The notes under the pieces were generated by a model. It searched no databases and was not told where the DNA came from. It saw only the letters and a program-made list of their open reading frames with translations. A program made the translations under genes and the position numbers. Source: Acanthopleura granulata (taxonomy: Eukaryota; Mollusca; Polyplacophora; Chitonida; Chitonidae). Taken from it: 64,000 nt of DNA. Positions 1 through 13,100 of this stretch are shown here, one piece after another. Within the stretch, counting starts at the first letter, position 1; every line of letters starts with the position of its first letter. The stretch is taken from positions 18,920,141 to 18,984,140 of the forward strand of contig JABBOT010000080.1 of NCBI GenBank assembly GCA_016165875.1, written 5' to 3'.

Positions 1-701
1 ACACATTCTATTCAGCCAGAGGTCTGTTGTACACATTAGATTTCACCATACACATTCTATTCAGTCAGAGGTCTGTTAAACACATCAGATATTCACCATG
101 CACATTCTGTTCTGTGAGAGGTCTGTTATACACATTAGATATTCACCATACACATTGTATTCTGCGAGAGGTCTGTTGTACACATTAGAGATTCACCATA
201 CACATTCTATTCAGCCAGAGGTCTGTTGTACACATTAGATTTCACCATACACATTCTATTCAGTCAGAGGTCTGTTAAACACATTAGATATTCACCATGC
301 ACATTCTGTTCTGTGAGAGGTCTGTTAAACACATTAGATATTCACCATGCACATTCTGTTCTGTGAGAGGTCTGTTATACACATTAGATATTCACCGTAC
401 ACATTCTATTCTGTGAGAGGTCTGTTAAACACATTAGATATTCACCATACACATTCTATTCAGCCAGAGGTCTGTTGTACACATTAGATTTCACCATACA
501 CATTCTATTCAGTCAGAGGTCTGTTAAACACATTAGATATTCACCATGCACATTCTGTTCTGTGAGAGGTCTGTTATACACATTAGATATTCACCGTACA
601 CATTCTATTCTGTGAGAGGTCTGTTAAACACATTAGATATTCACCGTACACATTCTATTCTGTGAGAGGTCTGTTATACACATTAGATATTCACCATACA
701 T
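1..701. repeat. Minisatellite, ~50 bp unit, about 14 copies (cut by the window edge)
   Basis: About 14 head-to-tail copies of a 49-50 bp unit. Each holds the blocks 'cacattctatt', 'gagaggtctgtt' and 'acacattagat' followed by 'ttcacca'. Variants alternate between 'cagccagagg', 'cagtcagagg' and 'ctgtgagagg', so higher-order units of 3-4 monomers recur (compare 1-180 with 180-420). The array continues beyond the left edge. No coding function is supported. Confidence 0.95.
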
Positions 702-1076
702 AACAATACATTTGTTAAGTAAGTATGGACCTGTATGGGTACATACATTTACAGAGTGCAGTGACCTGGTTTTACTGGATGAAGAAATTTGTGCCTTTAG
801 TGTTAATAGGGGCCCTGATGGGTGTGTTGTGTTTGTAATGTTGGTCGGATCAGGCTCTCTGTGACTCAGGGTGACGGGAGGTGGCTGGTTATCAAGCACA
901 GTAACCCAGCTATGTTTTTATGAAATATTTCACCAACTAATCACCCTGCTGCACTAACTGTGGTACAGAAATATGATTAATTGCTGAATTAATCAACTCA
1001 GTGATTATATAGTGAAACGCCCTGAAATTATGGGCTATTTACTTAAACATCTGCCTGTACATGGCCTTATCTTTTT

Positions 1077-2489
1077 AATGAGGTTCTCCATTTTAATGAG
1101 GCTGTGACAAGAGGTTTTCAGGTACATGTAGCTTTACATATATGTGGTCTCCTCTTTTATGAGGTTGTCTGTTGGTATGAGGCAGTGATGTGAGGCTCTG
1201 TCAGTAGGTTTTCTGGTACATGTACCCTTACATGTATGTGGTCTCCTCTTTTATGAGGTTGTCTGTTGTTATGAGGCAGTGATGTGAGGCTGTGTCAGGA
1301 GGTTTTCTGGTACATGTACCCTTACATATATGTGGTCTCCTCTTTTATGAGGTTGTCTGTTGGTATGAGGCTGTGATGTGAGGCTGTGTCAGGAGGTTTT
1401 CTGGTACATGTACCTGTACATATATGTGGTCTCCTCTTTTATGAGGTTGTCTGTTGGTATGAGGCAGTGATGTGAGGCTGTGTCAGGAGGTTTTCTGGTA
1501 CAAGTACCCTTACATATATGTGGTCTCCTCTTATATGAGGTTGTCTGTTGGTATGAGGCAGTTATGTGAGGCTGTGTTAGAAGGTTTTGTGGTACCTGTA
1601 GCTTTACATATACTAGTATGTGGTCTCTTATATGAGGTTGTCTGTTAGTATGAGGCAGTGATGTGAGGCTGTGACAAGAGGTTTTCTGGTATATGTACCT
1701 TTACATATATGTGGTCTCCTCTTTTATGAGGTTGTCTGTTAGTATGAGGCAGTGATGTGAGGTTGTGTCAGGAGGTTTTCTGGTACATGTACCCTTACAT
1801 ATATGTGGTCTCCTCTTTTATCAGGTTGGTATGAGGCTGTGATGTGAGGCTGTGTCAGGAGGTTTTCTGGTACATGTACCTGTACATATATGTGGTCTCC
1901 TCTTTTATGAGGTTGTCTGTTGGTATGAGGCAGTGATGTGAAGCTGTGTCAGGAGGTTTTCTGGTACATGTACCCTTACATATATGTGGTCTCCTCTTAT
2001 ATGAGGTTGTCTGTTGGTATGATGCAGTTATGTGAGGTTGTGTCAATAGGTTTTTGAGGTACCTATACCTTTACAAATATGTGGCCTCCTCTTTTATGAG
2101 GTTGTCTGTTGGTATGAGGCAGTGGTGTGAGGCTGTGTCAGGAGGTTTTCTGGTACAAGTACCCTTACATATATGTGGTCTCCTCTTTTGTGTGGTTGTC
2201 TGTTGGTATGATGCAATTATGTGAGGTTGTGTCAATAGGTTTTTGAGGTACCTATACCTTTACAAATATGTGGTCTCCTCTTTTATGAGGTTGTCTGTTG
2301 GTATGAGGCAGTGGTGTGAGGCTGTGTCAGGAGGTTTTCTGGTACATGTACCCTTACATATATGTGGTCTCCCCTTTTATGAGGTTGTCTGTTGGTATGA
2401 GGCAGTGATGTGAGGTTGTGTCAGGAGGTTTTCAGATACATGTACCTTTACAGATATGATGTCTCCTCTTTTTGAGGTTTTCTGTTTGT
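1077..2489. repeat. Minisatellite, ~94 bp unit, about 15 copies
   Basis: Tandem copies of a ~94 bp unit built from 'gaggttgtctgttggtatga', 'ggcagtgatgtgaggctgtg', 'tcaggaggttttctggtaca' and 'tatatgtggtctcctctttt'. Copies near both ends are more diverged and some carry deletions (for example near 1620 and 1825). It lies 370 bp after the 50-bp array and has a different unit. The short ORFs inside are by-products of the repeat. Confidence 0.95.
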
Positions 2490-5400
2490 ATTCCAAGTTC
2501 CATTTCAACAAATTAATGGAAAATTGACAATCCAATTTTACATGCATTTACTCCAGAGTCCTGAGTCCTCCAGAGAGGACTTGATTTTTAAAAAATAGTT
2601 CACAAAGATTTACCAACCTTTTTGTTGTTTTTATATGGTCAGTTCATGTCACAGTTCTGACTTTTTTATTAACAGTTTATGAACAATGAAAGTCCCATGG
2701 GTTTTTTTTTGTTTTTATGAAGTTCCACTTACTGATTGCCAGCTGTTTTCCATTTAGCAATTATTTCTTTAACATTGATGCATTTACATGTAATTGTTAT
2801 ATAACTTTAGTGAAGGTTTGACTGCCAGTACATGTATCTAGCTTTAAATAAATATGTACTGATATACATGTGAACATATGAGGTGTTATGCTGAATTCTG
2901 TCAGTGAGTGGGTACAGAGAATGGTCAGGGTTTAACTGTCTTCATCGTTTCCCGAGGCATAAATCTGCCCATAGCCTGTCTAATTTGACTTTCATGGAGT
3001 TATTTGGCAGGGGGAGGGGAGGGAGCCTATATATATCCAATGTGGTAAAGTTTTTCAGTTACTTGCTAAAGGCCAGTTGTTTAATCCACTGTTGTCCTCT
3101 ACCCAGGATATTGATCGTTGTCGTACATGACAGGACTGATAAAGCATTACATATAAATCTATTGAATTAATTACCTGTAAGGTGTTAAAAGAAACAACAG
3201 CAAAAAATATAACCAAAGTTATTTCAGAAGAGGGGTCCAGACAGAGATAAACGGGCGTAGGCATTTTTGTGACATAATTGCTAACTCGATAAATCACCTT
3301 TTAAACTGGAATTCTTAAGAGGCTGTGGTATATGCCATTTTAGAGAGGGACGAGCACATAACAAATGTACGTAACAAATGTTAGTTCTGTGGTTACGTGG
3401 CTTATGTGAAACTTTGATTTGGAAATTGGTCCTGAAGCAATTGTTGATATGGAAAATCCAGTATATGGTTGGTAGGCCTGTACGAATGTGTGATTCATAT
3501 TTGTGGACTCAACTGAGCCATGATAATTCCTGCCGTGAAAGTATATCCACAGATCGTAACTGCAGTTGGAAAAGTATAACTGTTGGACCCTGTCCTGTCA
3601 TTGAGTTTTAGGACAGCTTTACGCCAGAAGTTGGCCAGTTTCAAGTGTATCTGAAGTCCACTTAACGGGGCTGTATAAGACACATAGAGTGAAACCAGAA
3701 CAGTGACAACAGTGTGGTAGTTGGCAAATTGTCACACCTTACCGATGAAATCTGGCCTCATGCCAGTATGATTCACTTAGGGTTTTATTCTAACTGTTGA
3801 TGTAAGTGCTTAAGAAGTAACAACCTAGACTGCCGCCTAGCACCATGGCTTAAGCTTAAGCCTCGGGGATGCTTAATTCACCGGCAGAATCCGGGTTTAT
3901 GCAGGAAAGCAGTATAAAAGACTATAAGCATTCGTGATTGTTACATCAGAATTGTGCTTTCATGTAATAAAAGCGCGACTGGGATGCGTATTGTATATTT
4001 ATATTCGACCTGGAAATGATTCACGAAGTACGAGTTTGAAATTTGAATTCATGCTATGCACAGAAAATCGACTGGCATCCCAACATGACTGAAAACTGAC
4101 GGCTGATTCTCTCATTGATGTTACCAGCTGTATTTACTATTTATATATTGTTTATTTCGCCACTATATGGCTGAAATATTGCCGACTTGGGATTAAGTTA
4201 TAATTATTCATTTTTATATTATTTATAACATATTCCTTTGGGTACAAGTGGTTTAGATTACTTTGGAAGTGGATATCCGATTTTCGACTTTTAAAGGTAT
4301 AGTGAATGTCAGACTTGACGCTTACATATTCTTTCACTTATTAACTTGGACGCTGGCATACATGCACAGGTGAAATATTCTTGAATACGGGTCCCGAGAA
4401 ATCACAAAAGGAAATCCACGATATGTGTACGAACGATATCACATGACCTGATAAAGAAAAATCCCTTGAAAGAGATCGCGTTTGTTACAACCTGTTGGTT
4501 GTCTTGGGAAATCGCAAAAAGAGGAAGAACAAAGGCGAAAGTCAGGGATAAAAATTGACGGAAAACGGATTAAACGGTGTATCCCAAAGTTGAATTGCTA
4601 TATCGATTGATAATTTATACAAATTTACATCTGTGCTCTGTAACTCGTTTGCAAATATATATATATAAGTATAAGGTTGGATACCTTTTATCCATTTCGT
4701 GCAGATATCTTCATTTAAGAAACTAGATCTTGATTGGCACTCCTTACACACACACACTGTTGTCAGGATGTAGAGAAGGACGTGTCGATATCTATTGCTT
4801 TGGGTTCAGTCTTATTGCCTCCGCTCAATACCTAGATCATGCAAGTTTCCAGGAACCGTTTCTCATAGCTATTTTCAATATACTGAAAATCCACTCATGG
4901 CCTTGTGGGTGATAATAGTGCGGCATAAGTCTTGTAGAATGTCGTCTGATTAAACTTTTCTAGTACACACTTAGAAAAGAAGATGCAGCCATTGAACCTT
5001 TAGGGGTTCCATGTCTTGCCTCTGTGGTGGCATCCTGTAATGTTCCATATAGAACCTTATTATTAGGATTCAGTTTAGCACCCCATATGAAAGGCTCCAG
5101 GTTGTTATTAGGCAGGCCTAAGTGGAATTGACGACCGCTGCTTTTTCCAGGGCGCTGACAACCAGATACACGACATGGTGTTAACTTTCTGCTTTAAGTA
5201 TTCAGTGCATATGAAATTATCTTGATACTTAATTATCTTGAAGTTAAAGTGTGGACAATTTTATTTTTCTTTCCTCATTGCCACAGTTCGGACTCTATCT
5301 GACATTTTTGAAGGGTGAGGGTTTGACAGGAGAACCCCATCCTCGATCACTAAACCTTCGCACCGAGAAGACAGCAAGTTTACCAAGAATAGCGCCCTGG

Positions 5401-6165
5401 GGTTCAGAAAAGAAGCGTAAGGTTCTTTATCGCATCCTAACTGAACCTCATTTTCTAAGCGTGGACAGTACCTACTTAAAACACGAACCAGTGTTCGAGT
5501 CCATACAAAGCATGTCGATCTGTCAGTAATTGTTTATATCTGTGTAAAATGCTTACCGTTTCCGAATCAGTGATTAACCCGAAGTCTGATGGCTTTGCGT
5601 AAGGACGGACAAGAACAGGGTTTCCGCTGTTGTTAAAATTCTTTAAAGTATTTGAAAGATTACTAAGTTCTTGGGTTCATTGACAAACATTATTTTTGTG
5701 GAAGTCCTTGACTTCTGAATAGTAAATAACATATTGGATTGTGTTCGAAATGAACTGATAAATATATTAAGACATCACGCAAAATAGTATCCATTAATCT
5801 GCTCATGAAAATATTTTCTTCCACAAGTTAGAATCATGTAAGGAACTTACACCTGTCCATAGACTCAGTGTACATGTATCTAGACGTCGAAACCGACATT
5901 CGTATACCGGCCCTCAAGTAAAATGGACGTCCCATGGCCAGTTTATAAAAACGACAAATAACAAACCTCCAAAGAACTATGAAAGTATATAATGTAGAAA
6001 AATTATGACGGATTCCTGCAAAGAGAAGCAGTCGACAGTTTTTAATGATGACGAAAGGACGCTGTGGATGTTCTAGGGGAATGAATAAAATCAGTTTCCA
6101 AATCGTGTACCGTTTTAGTATATATGGTGTCGATTATCAAATATGTATCTCAGTGGCGCTTTGAT
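2490..6165. other. Gene-free stretch
   Basis: No exon, RNA gene or recognisable domain was found here on either strand. ORFs are below 100 codons and lack family motifs. The only structure is the dispersed repeat at about 3690-3950, listed separately. Confidence 0.5.
3690..3950 (+). repeat. Dispersed repeat family B, copy 1
   Basis: Contains 'gtgtggtagttggcaaattg', 'tcacaccttaccgatgaaat' and 'ggccctctagcaccatg'-type blocks. These recur at 20690-20762 plus 21215-21330, 58640-58820, 60960-61150, 61245-61390 and 62640-62815. In this copy the tail (to about 3850) is followed by another head block ('tttatgcaggaaagcagtat', about 3897), as also happens at 61150-61300. No ORF is shared by the copies, so the family looks non-autonomous. 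The class is unknown. Confidence 0.65.
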
Positions 6166-6167
6166 AT

Positions 6168-6420
6168 TTATTTATTTATTTAATTGTTGTTTTACGCCGT
6201 ATTTCACTTATACGACGGCCGCCAGCATTACGGTGGGAGGAAATCGGACAGAGCCCGGGGGAAACCCACGACCATCCGCAGGTTGCTGGCAGACCTTCCC
6301 ACGTACGGCCGGAGAGGAAGCCAGCATGAGGTGGACATGAACTCACAGCGACCGCACTGGTGGAAAGCTTCTGGGTCATTGCGCTGCGCTAGCTAAACGA
6401 CTGAGCCACGGAGGCCCCGC
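6168..6420 (-). mobile_element. tRNA-headed SINE, near full-length (family A)
   Basis: Read on the − strand this starts with a tRNA-like head ('cctccgtggctcag', an A-box-like promoter element). A middle part contains 'gtgggaaggtctgccagcaa' and 'tggtcgtgggtttc', and a 3' end runs into 'cgtataagtgaaata', 'cggcgtaaaac' and an AAATAAATAAAT tail. It is the most complete copy in the window and serves as the reference for the fragments listed below. It is not a functional tRNA gene because the anticodon arm and 3' half do not fold as a tRNA. Confidence 0.88.
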
Positions 6421-6497
6421 GAATTGGTAGTAACTTTATATTTCCAAAGAGGCGATATACTCAATACGATGGACATACCGCCCGTAGCCAAGAGTTA

Positions 6498-7430
6498 AGG
6501 GGAATTAGACACAATTATGAAGCCGAGTCTCAGATTTTTGACACTGCGTGCGTATTTACTAACAAGAGAGGTGTACTCCTTGTAAAATTTAAGAAAATTA
6601 AAGTGAAGGCGTTCGATGAAATATCTTTGACACACTAATTCATACAGTAATAACCTGTGACGTTGATTGAAATCATCACACAGCACACAGGATCTAACAA
6701 ATGCTATAAGGCGAGATATGTATAGGCCCACGCCATATGCCCGACCTTTCGGTACATTGCTATCCAAGCAGGGATAATTCACAATATCAAAATCGAAATT
6801 ATCCGCCTTGTCTTAAAATCGGTGTGACAGGAAACCATTGTCGTCTTTGTACAGGTATGTCCAAGGAAGATGTACCACCTAGAGAATCTGTAGTTTCCTT
6901 CAAATCCAGCGACGGTGGATATATCTGTTTCACTGCCTTTGTTATACACGCATTGCTTCCAACTAGCAATTCATCAGTGTACCGTTTTGGTTAATAAGAA
7001 AGATCGAGCCTGATGATGATGATTCTCCATGAGCCTCTGCATGCAGTCGTATTCATTCAAGAACAAGTATAGGGCTGCCAGAAGTGAGGCACAATTTGTA
7101 CCCATCGGAATACCTACAAATTGTTGATAAAAGGTTGCCCCAAATAACTCAATAAGCAACGAGACATCCCGTGAATGGTAACTCTTGTATGCAGTGGAAA
7201 ACGAAGACTTTCTTGCCACTGACATTAGCCTAATGTAGCGATGATTGGTTTTTATTAAACATCGAAACAATTAATGACGGATTTCTATCAAATAAATCTG
7301 TGTGAGGTATAGTAGTATGGAGAGTGGAGAAATCCCACATGGATATGTCCTTACACGGTGTGAATTTGCATGCGGTTTCATTGGTTGAAGTCGTTGGCCG
7401 CTTTGGGAGAGTGTGCCGTAAAGACATTTG
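6498..7430 (-). pseudogene. Broken reverse transcriptase of a retroelement
   Basis: Three − strand pieces in shifted frames resemble one reverse transcriptase. At 7430-7260 there is a fingers-like 'DFSTLHTTIPH' block. At 7130-7060 there is 'GIPMGTNCASLLAALYLF', the conserved motif before the catalytic loop. At about 6905-6840 a block reads 'LKETTDSLGGTSSLDI', and at 6782-6600 'SNVPKGRAYGVGLYISRLI'. This order matches RT proteins common in aquatic invertebrate genomes that carry a YIDD-type active site, of Penelope-like or a related class; the clade is uncertain. The catalytic Asp pair expected near 6990-6960 is lost among stops and frameshifts, so the copy is dead. Confidence 0.75.
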
Positions 7431-7451
7431 CTGAACGGAGTTACATGCCTT

Positions 7452-7960
7452 GGTCGTGTGAAGACGCCATAATGGATCTGCGGGAGGGACCTAGATTATG
7501 TGCTATGACCTTGTGAAAAACTCACAGTGGATTCGGAAGCGATCTGCATTACATGCTTTGATCTGACATTGTGATCATGTCATATTGTATCCGACAGGGA
7601 AATGGGTTCCGTGCTTTGACCTCATTGTGATCATGCGGTAATAGATCCTGGAGGGACCAGGATTGCATGCTTTCACATTGCAAAGATGCAATAGTGGATT
7701 CCGGTGGGACCTGGATCACTTTCTTTGGCCTTGTGAAGATGCCATAGTGGATCCGGGTGGGGCCCGGATTACATGGTTTGACCTTGTGAAGATGCCATAG
7801 TGGATCTGGGAGGGACCTGGATGACATGCTTTGACCTTGTGAAGATGCCATAGTGGAACTGGGAGGGACCTGGATGACATGCTTTGACCTTGTGAAGATA
7901 CCATAGTGGATCTGGGAGGGACCTGGATGACGTGCTTTGACCTTGTGAAGATGCCATATT
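7452..7960. repeat. Minisatellite, ~53 bp unit, about 9 copies
   Basis: Tandem units with 'ttgtgaagatgccatagtgg', 'gggagggacctggatgacat' and 'gctttgacc'. Copies 7740-7960 are almost identical, while copies 7452-7740 are progressively diverged, so recent expansion was at the right end. The array abuts the 5' side of the broken reverse transcriptase. Several overlapping − strand ORFs here are repeat by-products. Confidence 0.92.
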
Positions 7961-8091
7961 ATAATGGTTCCAGGGGTAACATTTTGTCAACTGCATTAAA
8001 AGAGACCGTGTGCAGGAATTCTATAGGGTATTTCCCTGCTGTTATATGTACACCATATTTTAGCGGGCCGTGTTCTGGTTGTTATATGTGC

Positions 8092-8342
8092 TTGGCTTTC
8101 AATGGTTAGGACCCACGAAGTCTGGGTTCAAGCCCTTCTTTGGACAGAGAATTTTTATTATCGATTTTTGCGACGGTGCCCATGTGATCGTTTGCGCAGT
8201 CGAATGTTCATTGGCAAGACTGCTTGTCTTTGATCATTATGCTGCACATATCAGCAGTAACTTCTGAGGTGTGTTGTTCACCTCGAGTGCTCTGGTTTCC
8301 CCGACTCATACCATTCAACAGCAATCAAATAAACAAATAAGT
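8092..8342 (+). mobile_element. SINE-like element with tRNA-type B box
   Basis: 'tctgggttcaagccc' resembles a Pol III B box. The segment ends in 'caatcaaataaacaaataag', the same kind of A/T tail as family A, but its middle differs. I see it as a diverged SINE of another family; boundaries are approximate. Confidence 0.5.
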
Positions 8343-8942
8343 CATATTTTAACTACATATCCTATTCCATTTATTTCCAGATTTCACAATTTCCCAGAAA
8401 CAAAAAAAAGTATTGATTGATTAAATAGAAACTGGAACTTTTAGCAGAAGTAAAAACAGGACATGGGCCTAAACAGTTTGACAGATTTGGCGTGGGTGAA
8501 TTTTTTACATCTTACAGCATCTACATTTATATATTCGTAGTTTTGCAGTGATGTCATATCAGCTCTGAGCCAATCAACAGGCACTGTCTATGGTCACGAA
8601 ACTACTATAGGCAAGGTGAAACAAACTACATTTAACCCAGGCGAGATAGGCCTAAATTAGATTTTGCCATAAAAATTGAAAAATAATGCTTTCAGGCAAG
8701 AAATTTTTTCTGAAAGGTAACCGGAATTTGTCTAGCCTTCAAATACGACAGTTTCACAGACCTGTAGTTCATTAAACTTTACAATAGGCAAAAATCAGCA
8801 GTTCGCACATTTAGCCCAATGTTATTTATCACCTTCACTCCTTGGGAAGTACCTGTATGCTCGAAACTACGAATATTTCATTTTGATGTTTTAGTAAAAC
8901 GTTACTTAAATCTGCAGATTATGTATAAATTGTGTTATCTCA

Positions 8943-9106
8943 TGTTGGCTTCCTCTCCGGTCGTATCCGTGGAACGGTCCGCCAGCAACCTGAGGATGGT
9001 CGTGGGTTTTCCCGGGCCCTGCAAGGTTGCCACCCACCATAAAATGCTCTCCGCCGTCGCATAAGCGAAATATTCTTGGCTACGGCGTAAATCATCAAGC
9101 AAATAT
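8943..9106 (+). mobile_element. SINE family A fragment (5' head missing)
   Basis: Starts in the body ('tggcttcctctccgg') and contains 'cgccagcaacctgaggatgg', 'tcgtgggttttcccgggcc' and the tail 'aagcgaaatattcttggcta'. The tRNA-like head is absent. Several point changes show it is old. Confidence 0.8.
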
Positions 9107-9715
9107 CCTTAGATATGTTCTACTTGTGTGCGTCTGAACACTCACAGTGTATCTGTATGTAAAATTAAGTGTCATTATTTTCTTGATGCGAGGGAGTGTA
9201 AATGCACGTGTCTGTACATGTGTATTCAAGTAAAACATTATATAGACGCGAGCCACGGCGCTCCTGTATATGGGACGGGGTGTAGGCCTTCTACACGCCA
9301 TATAAGGTGATCGTTATTTCCTGGATGTGGACAGTTGGCCCAGTAACCGAATCACGTAAGCACAGGTCTGCCCTATTACCTAACACCTGATGACGTATGA
9401 GTAGGGCTAACAATTAACGAGAAACAGGAGATTCGGGGACTCTATTACAAATCTTTGTAATAGAATATTTGTCACCGCAAATCGAAGATCACTAAAGGAA
9501 TGCACCCAATCTGCCAAGTTGAGAATTTGCATGTCATTTGAATTATTTGAGTTATTACATGAAAATGTATGCTGATACTATAATATGTAGGCCTAATCTG
9601 GGTGGTATTGGCGATCGAGAACAGGCATAGGCTAACTTCGGGGCTGCAGTTCTCGTAGGAGTAGGCCTAACACAATTGTCTAAAGCATCCCTTGATATGA
9701 GACTTAAGCCTATTG

Positions 9716-9750
9716 GGTGGGTGGATGGGTGGGTGGATGGGTGGATGGAG
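9716..9750. repeat. Microsatellite (GGGT/GGAT)n
   Basis: A short run of alternating 'gggt' and 'ggat' tetramers ('gggtggatgggtgggtggat'). Confidence 0.9.
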
Positions 9751-10074
9751 GAGAGCATAGGCCTGCTCTTGCCCCCTCCCCCAATAAATAAATAAATTCA
9801 GGAGATTGTAATACCTTTGGCATCCAACAATGCTCTTATACATTGGCTTGAACGAAATAGTGTACAGGTGCTGACCATGCAGATACAGTGGATACAGTCT
9901 TGACAGTATACAGTATTGACAGTGCAGAGGTGTCCATTGAAGCAGGCTCAGGGTGACGCCCACAAGTCAGCTGACTAGATCAGATCACGTTGACGGGGGG
10001 GTTACGGGTCAGAGGTCACGAAGTTCTCAGCACTTGTAACACGTTCATCATCGGGGAAAATTACTTGAGGGAAA

Positions 10075-10151
10075 ATGACGGCGATACTGGACAAAGAGTC
10101 GGTGAGGGACGCGTACAACGACGTAAGAAGTGACGATTCGGAGACCAACTG
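10075..10151 (+). CDS. COTL1: COTL1 coding exon 1
   Basis: Residues 1-25 plus two bases of Trp26. The donor is 'aactg|gtgaga'. The ATG follows 'gggaaa'. Confidence 0.93.
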
Positions 10152-13100
10152 GTGAGACATGTCCAATATGTGTGCTTTGTGTCAGATTTATTGGGAAAGA
10201 TATCTCATGTTGCATAATTGTATTATACCGGTATGTACGGCTGTAGAGCGTGGCTTTAGTGTGTAGGCCCTATAGATAGTCCACGTACATGTATCACAGG
10301 CGGATACTCCCCCTTTATAGCTATACCCCCGGCTTGCAGGATAACGGGTTGAATCAAGATCAAATATACACTGTTTGTTAGTTACAGCTCTGCTATTTCA
10401 CGAAACATTCTATTTACCCCCCCTTTTAATCTCGCCAGGGTCGTTCTGAAAAACGATGGATCACAAATTGTCGTGGATTCCACGGGAGAAAGTTATGACG
10501 AGTTTTTTGCCAAGTTCACAGGTGAGTGCATGACGTCATCGTATTGACTGGCAGGTTGTTCATACAGGTCGGAAACAGGAGTGGAGACAGGGAAGTTGCC
10601 TGGGGGTTGGGATTATAGCCGTTCACACCAGTTGAACTCGCCAGACATGCGCTCTCTAGACAGACAACGTTACTCACTGAAATGTTAGCTCACCCTACTA
10701 CTATTCTGCTTTAATTCCCTAATTACCGTACCGCAGTAGTCCTAACCATGGGTGTACGAGTGCATTACAGTGGTAGTCATCCTGAAAATTAATCATTTCT
10801 ACTGGTTTTATGCATGAGCTAGATACACGTGTACATTCATGTATGTATTTAAGGATCGGTGAAAGAAAGGTCAACGTTAGTAAGTAAGTAAAAGAAGAAA
10901 GGATTATTTATTTAAAACGAAATTATCCATGTTCTGTACCCAAGACATACAGTACTCGTACAACCAAGCATTTGATTAATCGATTTTGCAGCTTTTGTTG
11001 AGGATAAATTTCGGCATGACTCGGACATAAGCTTATATAGGGCCTAGCTACAGGGTGCATGTGTCCATGGGTGTTAGCTGTACCGTATGTATATGACGAA
11101 AGGCCAGTTTAAAATCATTTGTCTGACCAACGATCGAGTGGGTTACAGTATGCAAACAAACCAGTAACAAATTTTATACTCCTACATGGGTATAGGACTG
11201 AAGTGCTGGTTTATTCAGGAAATTGTCTGAATACAGAATAACAGTTGAAGTCTTGATATCCTTATTCGACACAAGGTAAATATTGGCCTGTCGCTACGTA
11301 TGTGCTCCTTTGGCTGACAACTGGGCGTTTTTCGAGGGGGTTATAATTTATCATGTACACCGTATACCAGGAAGCACTCGGGTACATATGCACTGAATGC
11401 TCAACAGTTTCACAGTCCATACGGATTAGGCCGTGTCAGCTACATCTCTTTGTATACTCCCTTTATTGGGAATTATACAAGTTGTGCACGCGCCATTTTG
11501 GTCACTTGGTGCACTATGTTTGCAATCGAATTCTATCTTGTGCACTGTGCGTATCTTATATCTAATGACCACTGGTTGGCCTGTGAACTAATGTTTATCA
11601 GCAGGATAATAAGTATTACTGGTTAGTAAACAAGCCATTTTTTTGATACAGCTGCGCGAATTGAAAACAAGCTAGTTTCTGCTGTGTTCTTGAATGATAT
11701 TGCTGCCAGCGAGAGTATGTGATAAACTTTTTGTTACTTCGAGAAGTTTGGTCTGTTGTTGAGTATAAATATTAGTAGCTTTGCGTAGAGGCCGTTGTGT
11801 GGAATGTTTCAGGTACATTCTTAGAGCTGGTGGAGGTAAAGATATGAATGGAGCTGTGTGACCACAAACAGTATGTTGAGAACTGTATGAGTCTGTTGTG
11901 TTTTGAGCTATACGGCTCATTTTGCAAAACTTTCCCCATATATTAATCTTGATGAGCAGCAAGTTTCAAGAACCTGGGTGACTGGGTTAAGAAATGACAG
12001 CTAAATCCGTGAGAACACCTTTCATTCTGGATAACAATGGCGAGAGTTGTATGAGTGGTCCTTTAGTGTCACTATCATATGAGACCTGGTGTTTTATGGT
12101 GCGACGGCCTGGGAATAACAGTTGCCGTAAACTGTTGAATATATCCATGCTTTAGTAATTATTTGATTTTATGTGATATAGTGGCATTGTGTAATGTAGT
12201 GTTTGAAGGTGTACTTTACGCTTCAGTCATGTGCTTTTGACGAGCATATGGACAATCTCTGGTGTACGATCTACCAAAACCGTGAATATTTGTTTATTAA
12301 ATTTATCTGATGCTTAATATGTTGTAAACGTCTGTTTTTTTTTGTTTTTTTTAATTACTTATACATGTATTCTGTGACGGCGAAACCAGAGAGCCCGGAG
12401 TAATCCACCGTCATCCGCCAGGTACCTGACAAACCGCCTGCCATAAAGCCGCAGCCGAACCACCTAGGGCTGGATTCGAACTCGCGACCTCTGAATTCGA
12501 ACTCGCGCCACCCGAGGTCAAGGGCATTTTTACCGCATTCATCAGCCAATGAGGGCCCCAAAGTGTAGTTAGTATTACATATACCTTTAAGTAGGCGCAC
12601 ACAGTAAAATAATACTCTCGGTTACGATGTAAAAACGACCCAAAATTCGCCCATGACTAACATACACGCTTTGCCTGATGCTGAGAGTTCTGTTGATTTC
12701 AGAATGTCGTGTTGAAGTTTGTTTGGAAGGTAGGATGATGCCCTACTGGAAAATTGCAAGTTTCAGCACCACACAAAAGTAATATTTTACGATATTTCAT
12801 TTGCTTTTAAAAATGGTCTTTTTAGGGCTGACTTTTAGATTATTTACTGTATAGGTGCAGGGCTATTATAATCGGATCGTCCGTATAGGCCAAGCGGCCG
12901 GTTAGTTCCAATATGTTGGGTTGTCGCCTACTAGATCTGGAATAACACGTGTGCTTTCCTCCAATCAAATGCTGCTGGTTAATTCCAATATGCAGGCTTG
13001 TCGCCTACTAGATCTGGAATAACACGTGTGCTTTTCACCAATCAAATGCTATAAAATCAAAAGTGATTGCCCTTCTGCCCTTCTGCTTAGTCGTCTATTG

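Noticed and set aside
1..701. CRISPR-like array
   Set aside because: Spacers are not unique; the whole 50-bp unit repeats, and the genome is clearly eukaryotic.
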